In this document: positions 1 through 8,945 of the stretch, piece by piece
Position numbering within the stretch: the first letter of the stretch is position 1
Layout of the letters: the number at the start of each line of letters is the position of its first letter
Assembly: GCA_016717165.1 (NCBI GenBank)
Contig: JADKGA010000002.1
Location: 1,054,001 to 1,118,000, forward strand
Length of the DNA stretch: 64,000 nucleotides
Source of the DNA: Candidatus Lutibacillus vidarii
GTDB lineage: Bacteria > Actinomycetota > Actinomycetes > Actinomycetales > Dermatophilaceae
Direction: 5' to 3'
Notes under the pieces: model-generated
Told to the model about the DNA's origin: nothing
The model's database searches: none
The model's input: only the letters and a program-made list of their open reading frames with translations
Position numbers and translations under genes: made by a program

Positions 1-1
1 C

Positions 2-967
2 GACGGACCCGCCGGTGCGGCCCGGCTGCCGTCCGTGGCCTGGCGGACCGCGGTCTCCGCCCTCCAGCACGGCCCGGTCCTGGTCCAGGTGCCCCGGCGT
101 GGGTATGTCCCCGCGCTGCGCTGCCAGGACTGCCGGGCACCGGGCCGGTGTCGGGAATGCTCCGGCCCGCTTGCCCTTGGCGCGTCCGCGGCCGGGGTCG
201 CCTGCCGGTGGTGTGGGACGGGCCTGCCGCCTGAAGGTTTCGTCTGCCCGCACTGCGAGGGTCGTCGGCTCCGGTCCTCGGTCGTCGGGGCCCGGCGCAC
301 CGCTGAGGAGCTGGGCCGCGCGTTCCCGGGCGTGCCCGTCCTCACCTCTGGCGCGGGGACCGTCCTGCCCGCAGCCGGCCCCGCGCCGGCCCTGGTCATC
401 GCCACCCCGGGCGCCGAGCCGGTCGCCGACGGCGGGTATGCCGCTGTGCTGCTCCTCGACGGCTGGGCCTTGCTCGAGCGGGCCAGCCTCGACGCCGGGC
501 TCGAGGCGCTGAGACGGTGGATGGCCGCGGCCGCACTGTGCCGACCGGCCGCGGTCGGAGGCATGGTCGTCCTCTGCGGGACCAGCACCACGCCCGGCCC
601 GGCGGTCGAGGCCCTGGTCCGGTGGGACCCGGCGTGGCTCGCGGCGGCCGAGCTGGCCGAGCGGAGCGCGCTGCGACTGCCGCCGATGGTGACCATCGCC
701 CGGGTGACCGGCGACCGGCAGGACCTCGCCGAGCTCGCCGCGTCGGCAGCCGAGATCGAGGCGATCGAGCGGATCGGGCCGGTCCCGCTCCCGGCCCCTG
801 CTCACGGGGCGCTCGGCGACCCTGCGGCGGCCCAGCTGCTGCTGCGGGTGGACCGCGCTGGGCGCGGCGAGCTCGCGCGGTGGCTCGCGGCCGCCCGAGC
901 GGTCCGCAGCGCGGCCAAGTCAGCGGCGCCGATCTCGGTGCACGTCGACGTCCGGGAGCCCGGGTGA
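2..967 (+). CDS. priA: PriA-like primosomal protein N', C-terminal part (5' end outside window)
   Basis: The reading frame is open from base 2 and ends at 967, so only about the last 321 residues are present. Four CxxC pairs encoded at 122-133 (CQDC), 149-160 (CREC), 203-214 (CRWC) and 245-256 (CPHC) form the two-zinc cluster of PriA, which lies inside the helicase core and is used in replication-restart primosome assembly. Downstream, actinobacterial PriA proteins lack several helicase motifs, and no clear motif V or VI is visible here, which fits the probable-helicase or non-ATPase PriA of actinobacteria. In this phylum priA commonly precedes def and fmt. Here two MFS genes separate them. 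The identification rests on the zinc pattern and the context; the Walker A region is outside the window. Confidence 0.85.
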   Translation, partial: DGPAGAARLPSVAWRTAVSALQHGPVLVQVPRRGYVPALRCQDCRAPGRCRECSGPLALGASAAGVACRWCGTGLPPEGFVCPHCEGRRLRSSVVGARRTAEELGRAFPGVPVLTSGAGTVLPAAGPAPALVIATPGAEPVADGGYAAVLLLDGWALLERASLDAGLEALRRWMAAAALCRPAAVGGMVVLCGTSTTPGPAVEALVRWDPAWLAAAELAERSALRLPPMVTIARVTGDRQDLAELAASAAEIEAIERIGPVPLPAPAHGALGDPAAAQLLLRVDRAGRGELARWLAAARAVRSAAKSAAPISVHVDVREPG

Positions 968-1055
968 CCCCCACCCGCCCCGGCTGGCCGACCCGGTTCA
1001 CGCAGGGTACGTTCACACCTGTGCCAGTCATGAGCGTGTCGCCTGGAGGGCCTCG

Positions 1056-2279
1056 GTGACCCTTGCGCACTCGCTCGCACCGCTGCGTCACCGCCGGTTC
1101 GCGTGGTACTTCGCGGCACGCACCGTGTCGCACGCTGGATCGGCGATGGTCACCGTGGCGCTGGCCTTCGCGGTCCTCCACATCACCGGCTCCACTGTGG
1201 CCCTGGGCGAGGTCATCGCGGCCAGGGTCGCCGCCACCCTTGTCTTCCTCCTCGTCGGGGGTGTTACGGGGGACCGGCTGCCGCGAGTGGTCGTCATCCA
1301 GACCTGCCATGTCATCTCGGCGCTGACGCAGGGGCTGGCGGCCTACCTCGTCATCAGCGGGCGGGCCACCGTGCCGACGATCCTCGCGCTCGAGGCCATC
1401 AACGGAGCGGTGACAGCGTTCACGATGCCGGCCTTGATCGGGATGGTCCCGCAGCTGGTCACGACCCCCGAGCTGCAGTCTGCCAACGCCGTGCTGGCCC
1501 TGAGCAAGAGCACCCTCGACGTCGTCGGTCCGGCCGTGGCCGGCATACTCGTCGCGTCCGTGGGCCCGGGCTGGGCCCTCGCGGCGGACGCCATGACCTA
1601 CGCGCTCGCCGTCATCTTCCTCGTCCCGGTGCGGCTGTCCAGATCCGAGTCGGTCGGGTCCAACCGGTCGATGGTCGCCGACCTTCGCGAGGGCTGGGCG
1701 GAGTTCACCGAGCGCAGCTGGGTCTGGGTCGTCGTCCTGGTGTTCATGGTCCTCAACGGGATCCATCTGGGGGCGATGGGCGTCATCGGCCCGACCGTCG
1801 CCACCCAACGGTCCGAGCTCGGCAGTGACGGGTGGGGATATGTCATGTCGGCGATCGCGCTCGGTGTGGTCCTGGGGACTCTGGTCATGATGCGCTACCG
1901 CCCCCGGTTCCCGTTGCGTGCGGGCCTGCTCGGGGTGAGCCTGCTCGCGCCAACCATTCTCGTCCTCGGGGTCTCCCCACAGACCTGGTTGTTGGTCGTC
2001 CTCGGCGTGGTGGCGGGCCTGGGCGTGCAGATCTTCGAGGTGTCCTGGACGACATCCCTGCAGGAGAACATCCCGCAGGACCGGCTCTCCCGGGTGGCCA
2101 GCTACGACTCGTTCGGGTCCTTCGTCGCGATGCCGATCGGCACGCTGCTCTACGGCTACCTCGGCGCGCATGTCCAGACCCGGCCCCTGCTCGCCATCAG
2201 CGCCGGGATCTTCGCCCTCGTCTCGCTGGCCGCCCTGATGCTCCCGTCGGTCCGCAGCCTCACCCGCACCACGGCCTAG
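1056..2279 (+). CDS. MFS transporter (MFS_3/EntS-like), first of two tandem paralogues
   Basis: 407-residue major facilitator superfamily protein with about 12 hydrophobic segments. The N-terminal RRFAWYFAARTVSHAGSAM and the loop GDRLPRVV between TM2 and TM3 resemble the MFS_3 group of proton-driven exporters of drugs or siderophores. The start is the GTG at 1056, supported by GGAGGG at 1045-1050 five bases upstream. The next gene is a clear paralogue: both share a central MVADLREGW motif, a WVWV segment and a SRV(A/S)SYD motif near the C-terminus. The substrate cannot be told from sequence. A TACGTT hexamer at 1008-1013 could be its -10 box. Confidence 0.85.
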   Translation: MTLAHSLAPLRHRRFAWYFAARTVSHAGSAMVTVALAFAVLHITGSTVALGEVIAARVAATLVFLLVGGVTGDRLPRVVVIQTCHVISALTQGLAAYLVISGRATVPTILALEAINGAVTAFTMPALIGMVPQLVTTPELQSANAVLALSKSTLDVVGPAVAGILVASVGPGWALAADAMTYALAVIFLVPVRLSRSESVGSNRSMVADLREGWAEFTERSWVWVVVLVFMVLNGIHLGAMGVIGPTVATQRSELGSDGWGYVMSAIALGVVLGTLVMMRYRPRFPLRAGLLGVSLLAPTILVLGVSPQTWLLVVLGVVAGLGVQIFEVSWTTSLQENIPQDRLSRVASYDSFGSFVAMPIGTLLYGYLGAHVQTRPLLAISAGIFALVSLAALMLPSVRSLTRTTA

Positions 2280-2386
2280 CCCGGCCCGAAATCCCGGTGC
2301 GCCGGGACCCGGTTGGCGGCATACTCACGGGGGCGCGACCCGACCCCACGAGCAACGAGACGGACCGACGCTGAGCCGACGACAGG

Positions 2387-3655
2387 ATGACGATGACGCT
2401 GACCGAGGCGGTGGTCGCCCTCCGCGAGCCCCGCTTCGCGTGGTACTTCGCCGCCCGGACGACGACGACCATCGGCTCGGCGATGACGACCGTGGCTCTG
2501 GCCTTTGCGGTGCTGCATATCTCCAACGAGCCGGGCGCCCTGGCCCGCGTGCTCGCCGCGCACACCACAACGATGGTGGTCTTCCTGCTGCTCGGCGGGG
2601 TGGTGGCCGACCGGTACTCCCGCACCGCCATCATGCAGAGCTCGCATGCCCTGGCTTTCCTCACCCAGGGCACGGCGGCCATCCTCGTCCTCACCGGTCA
2701 TGCCCAGATTTGGCACCTCGTCGCCCTCGAGGCGCTCAACGGCGCCTTCTCCGCCTTCGGGATGCCCGCGGGAATGGGCGTCGTGCCGCTGCTCGTCGGG
2801 CCGGAACGGATCCAGCAGGCCAATGCCCTGCTGTCGTTCAGTCGGAGCACCGTCACGGTCATCGGGCCGGCCGCCGCTGGAGCGCTCGTCGTCGGAGCCG
2901 GGCCCGGCTGGGCGCTGCTCGTCGACGCCCTGCTCTTCCTCGTCGCCATCCCCATGCTCATGCGGGTGGGTCTGCCCGGCCGGGCTCGCGATGGCGCTGC
3001 CGCGACCTCCTCGATGGTGGCCGACCTGCGCGAAGGATGGGGGGAGTTCGTCTCGCGCACCTGGGTGTGGGTGATCGTGGGCGCCTTCGGGATGCTCAAC
3101 GCCATCCACATCGGTGCCGTCTTCGTCCTCGGCCCGGTCATCGCCACCTCGACCTCGGTCGGCGAGCAGGGCTGGGGCCTGGCCCTGTCCGCCGAGGCCG
3201 CGGGCACCGTGCTCGTGACGGTCGTGCTGCTGCGCGCGCGGCTGACCCGACCGCTGTTGGTCGGGATGATGGCGGTGACCACCTTGGCGCTGCCCATCGC
3301 CGTGCTGGGCCTGGCGCCGCGCACCGACCTACTCATCCTCGCCTTCTTCGTCGCCGGTGCTGGCGTGGAGACCTTCGGGGTCGGCTGGAGCACCTCGCTG
3401 CACCAGCACATCCCCGAGGCGGTGCTCTCCCGGGTGAGCAGCTATGACGCGCTCGGGTCGTTCGTCGCGATGCCGGTGGGGGCGATGGTCTACGGGTGGC
3501 TGGCCACCGTCTTCGACCACCGCTCCCTGCTGCTCACCAGCGCGCTGCTGTATGTCGTGCTCAGCCTCGCCACCCTCGCGTCGCGGTCGGTGCGCGATCT
3601 ACGGCAGGTCAGCGCTGCGGACGAGCCCATTCCGCGGGCCGACCTGGGCGCCTAG
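2387..3655 (+). CDS. MFS transporter (MFS_3/EntS-like), second tandem paralogue
   Basis: 422 residues, about 12 membrane segments, same family and same motifs as the preceding gene (PRFAWYFAART near the N-terminus, VVADRYSR after TM2, MVADLREGWGEF in the middle, LSRVSSYDALGSFVAMPVG near the end). ATG at 2387; a second in-frame ATG lies at 2393 and the ribosome-binding site is weak (ACAGG). The 107-base gap to the first copy contains CATACT, a possible -10 box, so the two copies may be transcribed separately. It probably arose by duplication and divergence. Substrate unknown. Confidence 0.85.
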   Translation: MTMTLTEAVVALREPRFAWYFAARTTTTIGSAMTTVALAFAVLHISNEPGALARVLAAHTTTMVVFLLLGGVVADRYSRTAIMQSSHALAFLTQGTAAILVLTGHAQIWHLVALEALNGAFSAFGMPAGMGVVPLLVGPERIQQANALLSFSRSTVTVIGPAAAGALVVGAGPGWALLVDALLFLVAIPMLMRVGLPGRARDGAAATSSMVADLREGWGEFVSRTWVWVIVGAFGMLNAIHIGAVFVLGPVIATSTSVGEQGWGLALSAEAAGTVLVTVVLLRARLTRPLLVGMMAVTTLALPIAVLGLAPRTDLLILAFFVAGAGVETFGVGWSTSLHQHIPEAVLSRVSSYDALGSFVAMPVGAMVYGWLATVFDHRSLLLTSALLYVVLSLATLASRSVRDLRQVSAADEPIPRADLGA

Positions 3656-3702
3656 TGTCGGCCGCCGGGCGTCGCGCGCGGCTCGCCCGGCGCGGGGTTG
3701 CG

Positions 3703-3708
3703 TAGACT
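3703..3708 (+). promoter_or_regulatory. Putative -10 box for def-fmt-rsmB
   Basis: TAGACT in the 88-base gap before def. A transcript starting about 7 bases downstream would have a leader of roughly 28 bases before the ATG at 3744. No convincing -35 is seen. Confidence 0.35.
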
Positions 3709-3743
3709 TCGGGCACCCCCTCGACGCAAGGACGCCATACCGT

Positions 3744-4289
3744 ATGCCGGTCCAGCCCATCCGACTCTTCGGTGACCCCGTGCTGCGGACCCCGGCCGCG
3801 CCGGTCGTCGACTTCGACAAGGAGCTGCGGCGGCTGGTCCAAGACCTCACTGACACCATGCTCGACGCGCCGGGCGCGGGCTTGGCGGCGCCCCAGCTCG
3901 GGGTCTCGCTGCGGGTCTTCACCTTCAATGTCGACGGCGTCGTCGGGCACCTCATCAACCCCGACCTCGACCTCACCGACGAGGAGCAGGACGGACCCGA
4001 GGGGTGCCTGTCCTTTCCCGGGCTGGCCTACCCGACCCGCCGGGCCCTCGGTGTCGTGGCGCGCGGGGTCGACCAGCACGGCGAGCCGGTGCTCCTCGAA
4101 GGCACCCTCACCCTGGCGCGGGCGGTCCAGCACGAGACGGACCACCTCGACGGGGTGCTCTTCATCGACCGCCTCGACCCCGAGCAGCGCAAGCTCGCGA
4201 TGCGGGCGATCCGGGAGGCCGAATGGTCGGGGGCGACCGCCCCGACGGTGCGGCTCAGCCCGCACGCGACCTTCGGCCGGGCGACCTGA
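3744..4289 (+). CDS. def: Peptide deformylase
   Basis: 181 residues. Removes the formyl group from the N-terminal formyl-methionine of nascent proteins, using a metal (usually Fe2+) in the cytoplasm. All three family motifs are present: GAGLAAPQ at residues 44-51, EGCLS at 86-90 (metal ligand Cys88) and QHETDHLDG at 129-137 (ligands His130 and His134, catalytic Glu131). The frame is open further upstream, but the ATG at 3744 gives the usual PIRLFGDPVLR beginning. fmt starts one base after the stop, so the enzyme that adds the formyl group and the one that removes it are coexpressed. Confidence 0.95.
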   Translation: MPVQPIRLFGDPVLRTPAAPVVDFDKELRRLVQDLTDTMLDAPGAGLAAPQLGVSLRVFTFNVDGVVGHLINPDLDLTDEEQDGPEGCLSFPGLAYPTRRALGVVARGVDQHGEPVLLEGTLTLARAVQHETDHLDGVLFIDRLDPEQRKLAMRAIREAEWSGATAPTVRLSPHATFGRAT

Positions 4290-4290
4290 C

Positions 4291-5220
4291 GTGCGCGTCG
4301 TCTTCGCCGGCACGCCGCAGGTCGCCCTCCCCAGCCTCGACGCGATCCTCGCCTCGTCGCACGAGGTCGTCGCCGTCGTGACCCGCCCGGACGCGCCGGC
4401 CGGCCGGGGCCGGCGGCTCGCCGCCTCTCCGGTGAGGGCCCGCGCGCTCGACCACGGACTGCCCGTCCTGATGCCGCGGACCCCGCGTGACCCGGACTTT
4501 CTCACGGCGCTCGCCGACCTGGCCCCCGACGTCTGCCCGGTCGTCGCCTACGGCGCGCTCGTGCCCGAGGCGGCCCTGGCCGTTCCGTCGCACGGCTGGG
4601 TCAACCTGCACTTCTCGCTGCTGCCCGCCTGGCGCGGCGCGGCCCCGGTCCAACGGGCCGTCATGGCCGGGGACGAGGTCACCGGCGCGACGACCTTCCG
4701 CCTAGAGGCCGGCCTCGACACCGGACCGGTCTACGGGACGATGACCGAGCTGGTCCGGCCGCGGGACACCGCGGGGGACCTGCTGGAGCGCCTCTCCGTC
4801 GCCGGGGCCGACCTCCTCGTCGCCACGCTCGACGGCATCGCCGCAGGCCGGCTCGCCCCCGTGCCGCAGCGCGGCGACGGGGTCAGCCTGGCGCCCAAGG
4901 TGACCGTCGCCGACGCCGAGGTGCGCTGGGACCATCCGGCGCTGGCGGTGGACCGACTGGTCCGGGGCTGCACGCCTGCTCCCGGGGCCTGGACGGTGCT
5001 GGGCGGCGAGCGGCTCGGGCTCGGGCCGGTGCTGCCGGCGCCGGACGCCGAGCCGCTTCCCCCCGGCCAGCTGCTCGTCACCCGCCGCAACGTCCTCGTC
5101 GGGACCGCGACGGTGCCCGTCGTGCTCGGTGAGGTCCGGGCGCCCGGCCGCAAGCCGATGCCCGCCGACGCCTGGGCCCGCGGAGCCCGGCTCGAGCCCG
5201 GAGCGCGGCTCGGTGGCTGA
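4291..5220 (+). CDS. fmt: Methionyl-tRNA formyltransferase
   Basis: 309 residues. Transfers a formyl group from 10-formyl-tetrahydrofolate to Met-tRNA(fMet) for initiation. The start is the GTG at 4291, directly after the def stop; the protein then begins RVVFAGTPQ, as typical of the family. The catalytic segment WVNLHFSLLPAWRGAAPVQ carries Asn105, His107 and the SLLPxxRGxxP signature, and LDTG supplies the catalytic Asp. The C-terminal OB-fold-like tRNA-binding domain follows from about residue 205. rsmB begins within the last codons (8-base overlap), giving a def-fmt-rsmB operon. Confidence 0.95.
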   Translation: MRVVFAGTPQVALPSLDAILASSHEVVAVVTRPDAPAGRGRRLAASPVRARALDHGLPVLMPRTPRDPDFLTALADLAPDVCPVVAYGALVPEAALAVPSHGWVNLHFSLLPAWRGAAPVQRAVMAGDEVTGATTFRLEAGLDTGPVYGTMTELVRPRDTAGDLLERLSVAGADLLVATLDGIAAGRLAPVPQRGDGVSLAPKVTVADAEVRWDHPALAVDRLVRGCTPAPGAWTVLGGERLGLGPVLPAPDAEPLPPGQLLVTRRNVLVGTATVPVVLGEVRAPGRKPMPADAWARGARLEPGARLGG

Positions 5221-6688
5221 TCGACCGAACCACCCCAGGCCGCGGCGAGCCGCCGGCGACCCGCGGCCGAGCCGACGCCGTGGCACCGACCCGGCCCGGG
5301 GGGCGGCATACGAGGTGATGCGGGCCGTCGCGGACGGCGCCTACGCCAACCTCGCCCTCCCGAGTGCCCTGCGCGCCGCGCGGCTGGGTGGGCGCGACGC
5401 CGCCTTCGCCACCGAGCTGACGTATGGCGCGATCCGGCTCCGCGGCCGGTACGACCCGATCATCGCCGTGGCCGCCGCCCGCGAGCTGGACGCCATCGAC
5501 CCCGCCGTCCTCGACACCCTGCGGCTCGGGGTCCATCAGCTGCTCGGCATGCGGGTGCCACCCCACGCCGCGACGGCCGAGACGGTGGGGCTGGCCCGGG
5601 CCGTCAACGGCATCGGGGCGGCCGGCTTCGTCAACGCCGTCCTGCGCCGGGTGGGGGAGCGGGACCTCGACAGCTGGCTCACCGCGCTGGCCCCGCAGGA
5701 CCCGATCGCCCGCGCCGCCTTCGTCCACTCGCACCCCGCGTGGGTGGTCACCGCCGTACGCGCGGCGCTCCTCGGGCATCAGGTGGCCACCGCCGACACG
5801 GTGGAGGGCGAGCTCGAGGCGGCCCTGCGCGCCGACAACGACCCGGCGGCCGTCTCCCTCGTCGCCCGACCCGGCCTGGCCGAAGTGGCCGAGCTGCTCG
5901 CGGCGGGCGCTCAGGCGCCGCGGTGGGCTCCGACGGCGGCGTTCCTGCCCGGTGGCGACCCCGGGGCGATCACGGCGGTCCGGCAGGGCCGGGCGGCGGT
6001 GCAGGACGAGGGTTCGCAGCTCGTCGCCCTGGCCTTGGCCGCGGTGCCGGTCGAGGCGGTGCCCGCGGGACGGACCGAGCGGTGGCTTGACCTCTGCGCG
6101 GGACCTGGCGGCAAGGCCGGCCTCCTCGGCGCGCTGGCAGTTCAACGCGGCGCCGACCTCGTCGCGAACGAGGTGAGCCCGCACCGGGCCGAGCTGGTCC
6201 GCAGGACGCTCGCGGCAGTCACCGCGGCGGCGGGGACCGCGGGGTCAACAGTCGACGTGCGGGTCGGTGACGGGCGCGAGATCGGTGCCGCCGAGCCGCA
6301 GGGCTATGACCGGGTGCTGGTCGACGCGCCATGCACCGGTCTGGGGGCGCTGCGGCGGCGCCCGGAGGCGCGGTGGCGCCGGCAGCCCAGCGACGTGCCG
6401 ACCCTGGCCCGGCTGCAACGCGAGCTGCTCGCCTCCGCCCTCGACGCGGTCCGCCCCGGCGGGGTGGTGGCCTATGTGACCTGCTCCCCGCATCTGGCCG
6501 AGACCCGGTTCGTCGTCTCCGATGTCGTCAAGAAGCGCGCCGATGTCGAGCTGCTCGACGCCGCAACCCACCTCGTCGACGGGGCCGGCTCCCCGCTGCC
6601 GCGGACCGGCGCGGCGCCATACGTCCAGCTCTGGCCGCACCTCCACGGGACCGACGCCATGTTCCTCGCCCTGCTGCGACGCACCTGA
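5213..6688 (+). CDS. rsmB: 16S rRNA (cytosine-5-)-methyltransferase RsmB/Sun family
   Basis: 491 residues. Methylates C967 (E. coli numbering) of 16S rRNA. The N-terminal 170 residues form the NusB-like RNA-binding domain (AAYEVMRAVADGAYANLAL onward). The catalytic domain has SAM motif I (LDLCAGPGGKAGLLGAL), motif IV VDAPCTGLG (Cys aligned with the PCSG cysteine that is needed for enzyme release) and motif VI YVTCSPHLAE (TCS nucleophile). The GTG at 5213 is chosen as start because it follows CGGAG at 5199-5203 with 9-base spacing and overlaps the fmt stop. An Arg/Pro-rich segment at residues 6-30 precedes the domain, and could be trimmed if a later start is used. Confidence 0.9.
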   Translation: MADRPNHPRPRRAAGDPRPSRRRGTDPARGAAYEVMRAVADGAYANLALPSALRAARLGGRDAAFATELTYGAIRLRGRYDPIIAVAAARELDAIDPAVLDTLRLGVHQLLGMRVPPHAATAETVGLARAVNGIGAAGFVNAVLRRVGERDLDSWLTALAPQDPIARAAFVHSHPAWVVTAVRAALLGHQVATADTVEGELEAALRADNDPAAVSLVARPGLAEVAELLAAGAQAPRWAPTAAFLPGGDPGAITAVRQGRAAVQDEGSQLVALALAAVPVEAVPAGRTERWLDLCAGPGGKAGLLGALAVQRGADLVANEVSPHRAELVRRTLAAVTAAAGTAGSTVDVRVGDGREIGAAEPQGYDRVLVDAPCTGLGALRRRPEARWRRQPSDVPTLARLQRELLASALDAVRPGGVVAYVTCSPHLAETRFVVSDVVKKRADVELLDAATHLVDGAGSPLPRTGAAPYVQLWPHLHGTDAMFLALLRRT

Positions 6689-6704
6689 CCCCGAGGAGGT
6701 CACG

Positions 6705-7460
6705 ATGGTCGGACCGATCCGCTGGATCTGGGCGTTCCTCGACACCCCGAGCCCTGACGCCGCACGGTCCTGGGCGTACTGGGCCCAGGTGACCGGCACG
6801 ACCCTGTCCACCCCGCGCGGCGACCACGGGGAGTTCGTCACCTTCGTCCCGCCGCGCGGTGCTGCCTGGCTCAAGGGGCAGGCGGTCGGCTCTGGGGGCG
6901 GCACCCACCTGGACCTCGACGTCGACGACCCGGCCGCGGCGGCACGCGAGGCGGTGCGAGCGGGCGCCACCGTCGTCGCCGAGCGGGGGTATGTCGCCCT
7001 CCGTTCGCCGGGCGGCTACCCGTTCTGCTTCACCCCGGCCCGCCCAGGCCGTGACCCCGCCGAGCCGGAAGACGAACCCGAGGCCCCCGTGGAGGTTCTC
7101 GACCAGGTCTGCCTGGACCTGCCGGCCGCGGTCGCCGACCAGGAGATCGCCTTCTGGGCTCGCCTCACCGGGTGGGAGTGGTCCGCGACGTCGCCTCCCG
7201 AGTTCGGCTTCCTCCGCCGCCCCGACGGTATGCCGGTCCGCATCCTCACCCAGCGTCTCAGTGAGAGCGACGGCTCGGTGCGCGGGCACGTCGACTTCGC
7301 GTGCGCCTCGAGGCCCGTCAGCCTCGCTCGCCACCTGGCCGCCGGGGCCACGGTCGAGTCGGAGCACGCCTTCTGGACCGTCCTGCGCGACCCGCTCGGC
7401 CGGCGCTACTGCCTGACCGACCGCCAGCCCCGGCCGGCCACCGCGCCGAGACTAGGCTGA
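6705..7460 (+). CDS. Double VOC (glyoxalase-like) domain protein
   Basis: 251 residues made of two vicinal-oxygen-chelate repeats (about 1-115 and 125-245), of the glyoxalase_6 type common in actinobacteria. The first has GGGTHLDLDVDDPAAAAREA, the second RGHVDFACAS; both carry the His-x-Asp pattern found after a central beta strand. The enzymatic role is unknown; members include metal-dependent lyases, dioxygenases and antibiotic-binding proteins. ATG at 6705 after an excellent GAGGAGGT (6693-6700). It lies 16 bases after rsmB and probably belongs to the def operon. Its last codons contain the -10 box proposed for rpe. Confidence 0.75.
   Translation: MVGPIRWIWAFLDTPSPDAARSWAYWAQVTGTTLSTPRGDHGEFVTFVPPRGAAWLKGQAVGSGGGTHLDLDVDDPAAAAREAVRAGATVVAERGYVALRSPGGYPFCFTPARPGRDPAEPEDEPEAPVEVLDQVCLDLPAAVADQEIAFWARLTGWEWSATSPPEFGFLRRPDGMPVRILTQRLSESDGSVRGHVDFACASRPVSLARHLAAGATVESEHAFWTVLRDPLGRRYCLTDRQPRPATAPRLG
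7453..7458 (+). promoter_or_regulatory. -10 box of a leaderless rpe promoter
   Basis: TAGGCT, followed by exactly 7 bases and the rpe GTG at 7466; no Shine-Dalgarno sequence lies between them. It overlaps the stop region of the VOC gene. Confidence 0.6.
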
Positions 7461-7465
7461 CCCGG

Positions 7466-8122
7466 GTGCAGATCTCGCCGTCGATCCTCTCCGCGGACTT
7501 CGCGAACCTCCAGGCCGAGCTGGAGGCGGTCCGCAACGCCGACTGGGCCCATGTCGACGTCATGGACGCCCACTTCGTCCCGAACCTCACCATGGGGCTG
7601 CCGGTCGTCGAGGCGCTGCTGCGGGTCAGCCCGATCCCGGTCGACTGCCACCTCATGATCGAGGACCCGGACCGCTGGGCACCGCCCTACGCCGAGGCCG
7701 GGGCCGGTTCGGTGACCTTCCACGTCGAGGCCGCCGCGGACCCTCGACGGCTGGCCAGGACCCTCCGCGGTCTCGGGGCGCGCGCGTCGATGGCGCTCAA
7801 GCCGGGCACGCCGTGGACGCCATACGAGGACCTCCTTCCCGACCTCGACATGGTCCTCGTCATGACCGTCGAACCCGGCTTCGGCGGGCAGTCCTTCATG
7901 GCCGACCAGATGCCGAAGGTCCGCCAGGTCCGCGAGTCGGTCCGCCGCCACGGTGGGCAGATCTGGGTCCAGGTCGACGGGGGAGTCTCCGCCACGACGA
8001 TCGAGCAGTGCGCCGAGGCCGGGGCCGACGTCTTCGTCGCCGGGTCAGCCGTGTACGGCGCGCAGGACGCCGCCGCCGCGGTCGACGAGCTCCGCGCCCT
8101 GGTCAGCCAGCACCACTGCTGA
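7466..8122 (+). CDS. rpe: Ribulose-phosphate 3-epimerase
   Basis: 218 residues, a TIM barrel that interconverts D-ribulose 5-phosphate and D-xylulose 5-phosphate in the pentose phosphate pathway. Family signatures are SPSILSADF at the N-terminus, HVDVMDAHFVPNLTMG (metal-binding His and catalytic Asp), VDCHLMIEDP (second His), VMTVEPGFGGQSFM and VDGGV (second catalytic Asp). The GTG at 7466 lies 5 bases after the previous stop with no ribosome-binding site and 7 bases after TAGGCT, so a leaderless transcript is likely. Its 3' end overlaps the convergent gene that follows by 20 bases. Confidence 0.95.
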   Translation: MQISPSILSADFANLQAELEAVRNADWAHVDVMDAHFVPNLTMGLPVVEALLRVSPIPVDCHLMIEDPDRWAPPYAEAGAGSVTFHVEAAADPRRLARTLRGLGARASMALKPGTPWTPYEDLLPDLDMVLVMTVEPGFGGQSFMADQMPKVRQVRESVRRHGGQIWVQVDGGVSATTIEQCAEAGADVFVAGSAVYGAQDAAAAVDELRALVSQHHC

Positions 8123-8888
8123 AGGCCGACGCCGGCGGGTGCCGGTGCCCGCGCGGCTCGACGAAGTGCTCGGGGGGCCAGTCACCGTCGACCGCCTCCA
8201 CGTCCAGCGTCAGCCGGGCCGCCGGGTCGTGCCGGTCGAGCCGGTCCACCGCGGCCACAACCCCGGTCCGCACGTCGAGACGGACGAAGAACTCCTCGGC
8301 CCGCCAGTCGGGGGAACGAACGTCGGGGTCGGACGGCCCGCCCGCGCCGCCGCCCTCGGCCAGAAAGAGCCCCTCGGCGATCACCCCGGGCAGCAGCGCG
8401 CAGCACGTACACCGCGGCCGGTATGCCGGAGTGGGCCTCGCGGTCGCCTCCCAGACGAGCCGGTCCCGCCATACCTGCTCTCGGACGTCGGTGAGGTCGA
8501 CGCCTGAGGCGAGCTCGGCCGGGTCGAGGGCCGCGACGAAGCGGTAGGTCTGGAAGATCTCGTCATCGAGCTCGACCTCGACCGTGCTCGGTCGCCGGAC
8601 CACCAGGCCCTCGGCGTCGAGCGGGACCTCGACCTCCCACGGCCAGGGGCGGACGACCGGAGCTGACACCCCGTCGACTCCGAAGGAGATCATCGAGCCT
8701 TCCGCGTGCTCCGGCCGCGCCACCGCCTGCACGAGCCGACCGTCGAGGGTCTCCACCCGCAAAGCCCGGGGCCGGCCGACCCAGGCCCGCACGGCATACC
8801 GGGAGTCGGCATACCGCAGCTGCAGCGAGCGCCAGCGCCACGGCGAGGACTGGGCCAGCCGCGCGAAGGACAGGGGGCTCACCGGCAT
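8103..8888 (-). CDS. Conserved hypothetical protein
   Basis: About 261 residues; no family recognised. The protein looks soluble: no signal peptide and no membrane segment. It starts PVSPLSFARLAQSSPWRWR, has a Cys-rich patch CTCCALLPG, and several stretches of alternating hydrophobic/charged residues (VEVELDDEIFQTYRFV, EEFFVRLDVRTGVVAAVDRL) that suggest beta sheet. The frame runs open to 9179, but upstream of 8930 the other strand is the FMN riboswitch. ATG at 8888 is preferred because GACACT lies 7 bases before it on this strand, the leaderless spacing seen elsewhere here; ATG at 8930 is the alternative. It converges on rpe with a 20-base overlap of coding ends. Confidence 0.6.
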   Translation of the reverse strand: MPVSPLSFARLAQSSPWRWRSLQLRYADSRYAVRAWVGRPRALRVETLDGRLVQAVARPEHAEGSMISFGVDGVSAPVVRPWPWEVEVPLDAEGLVVRRPSTVEVELDDEIFQTYRFVAALDPAELASGVDLTDVREQVWRDRLVWEATARPTPAYRPRCTCCALLPGVIAEGLFLAEGGGAGGPSDPDVRSPDWRAEEFFVRLDVRTGVVAAVDRLDRHDPAARLTLDVEAVDGDWPPEHFVEPRGHRHPPASAFSSGAG

Positions 8889-8927
8889 GGGGACCAGTGT
8901 CCCGTCATCGGTCCCGGCGCGCACTGG

Positions 8928-8933
8928 CATAAT
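8928..8933 (+). promoter_or_regulatory. -10 box in front of the FMN riboswitch
   Basis: CATAAT, five of six matches to TATAAT, which puts the transcription start near 8940, just before the first riboswitch helix at 8946. No good -35 is visible. Confidence 0.5.
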
Positions 8934-8945
8934 TGACACCACGTG

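Noticed and set aside
396..2171. Long antisense ORF over priA and the first MFS gene
   Set aside because: High-GC shadow: charged, low-complexity translation without domains, opposite to well supported genes.
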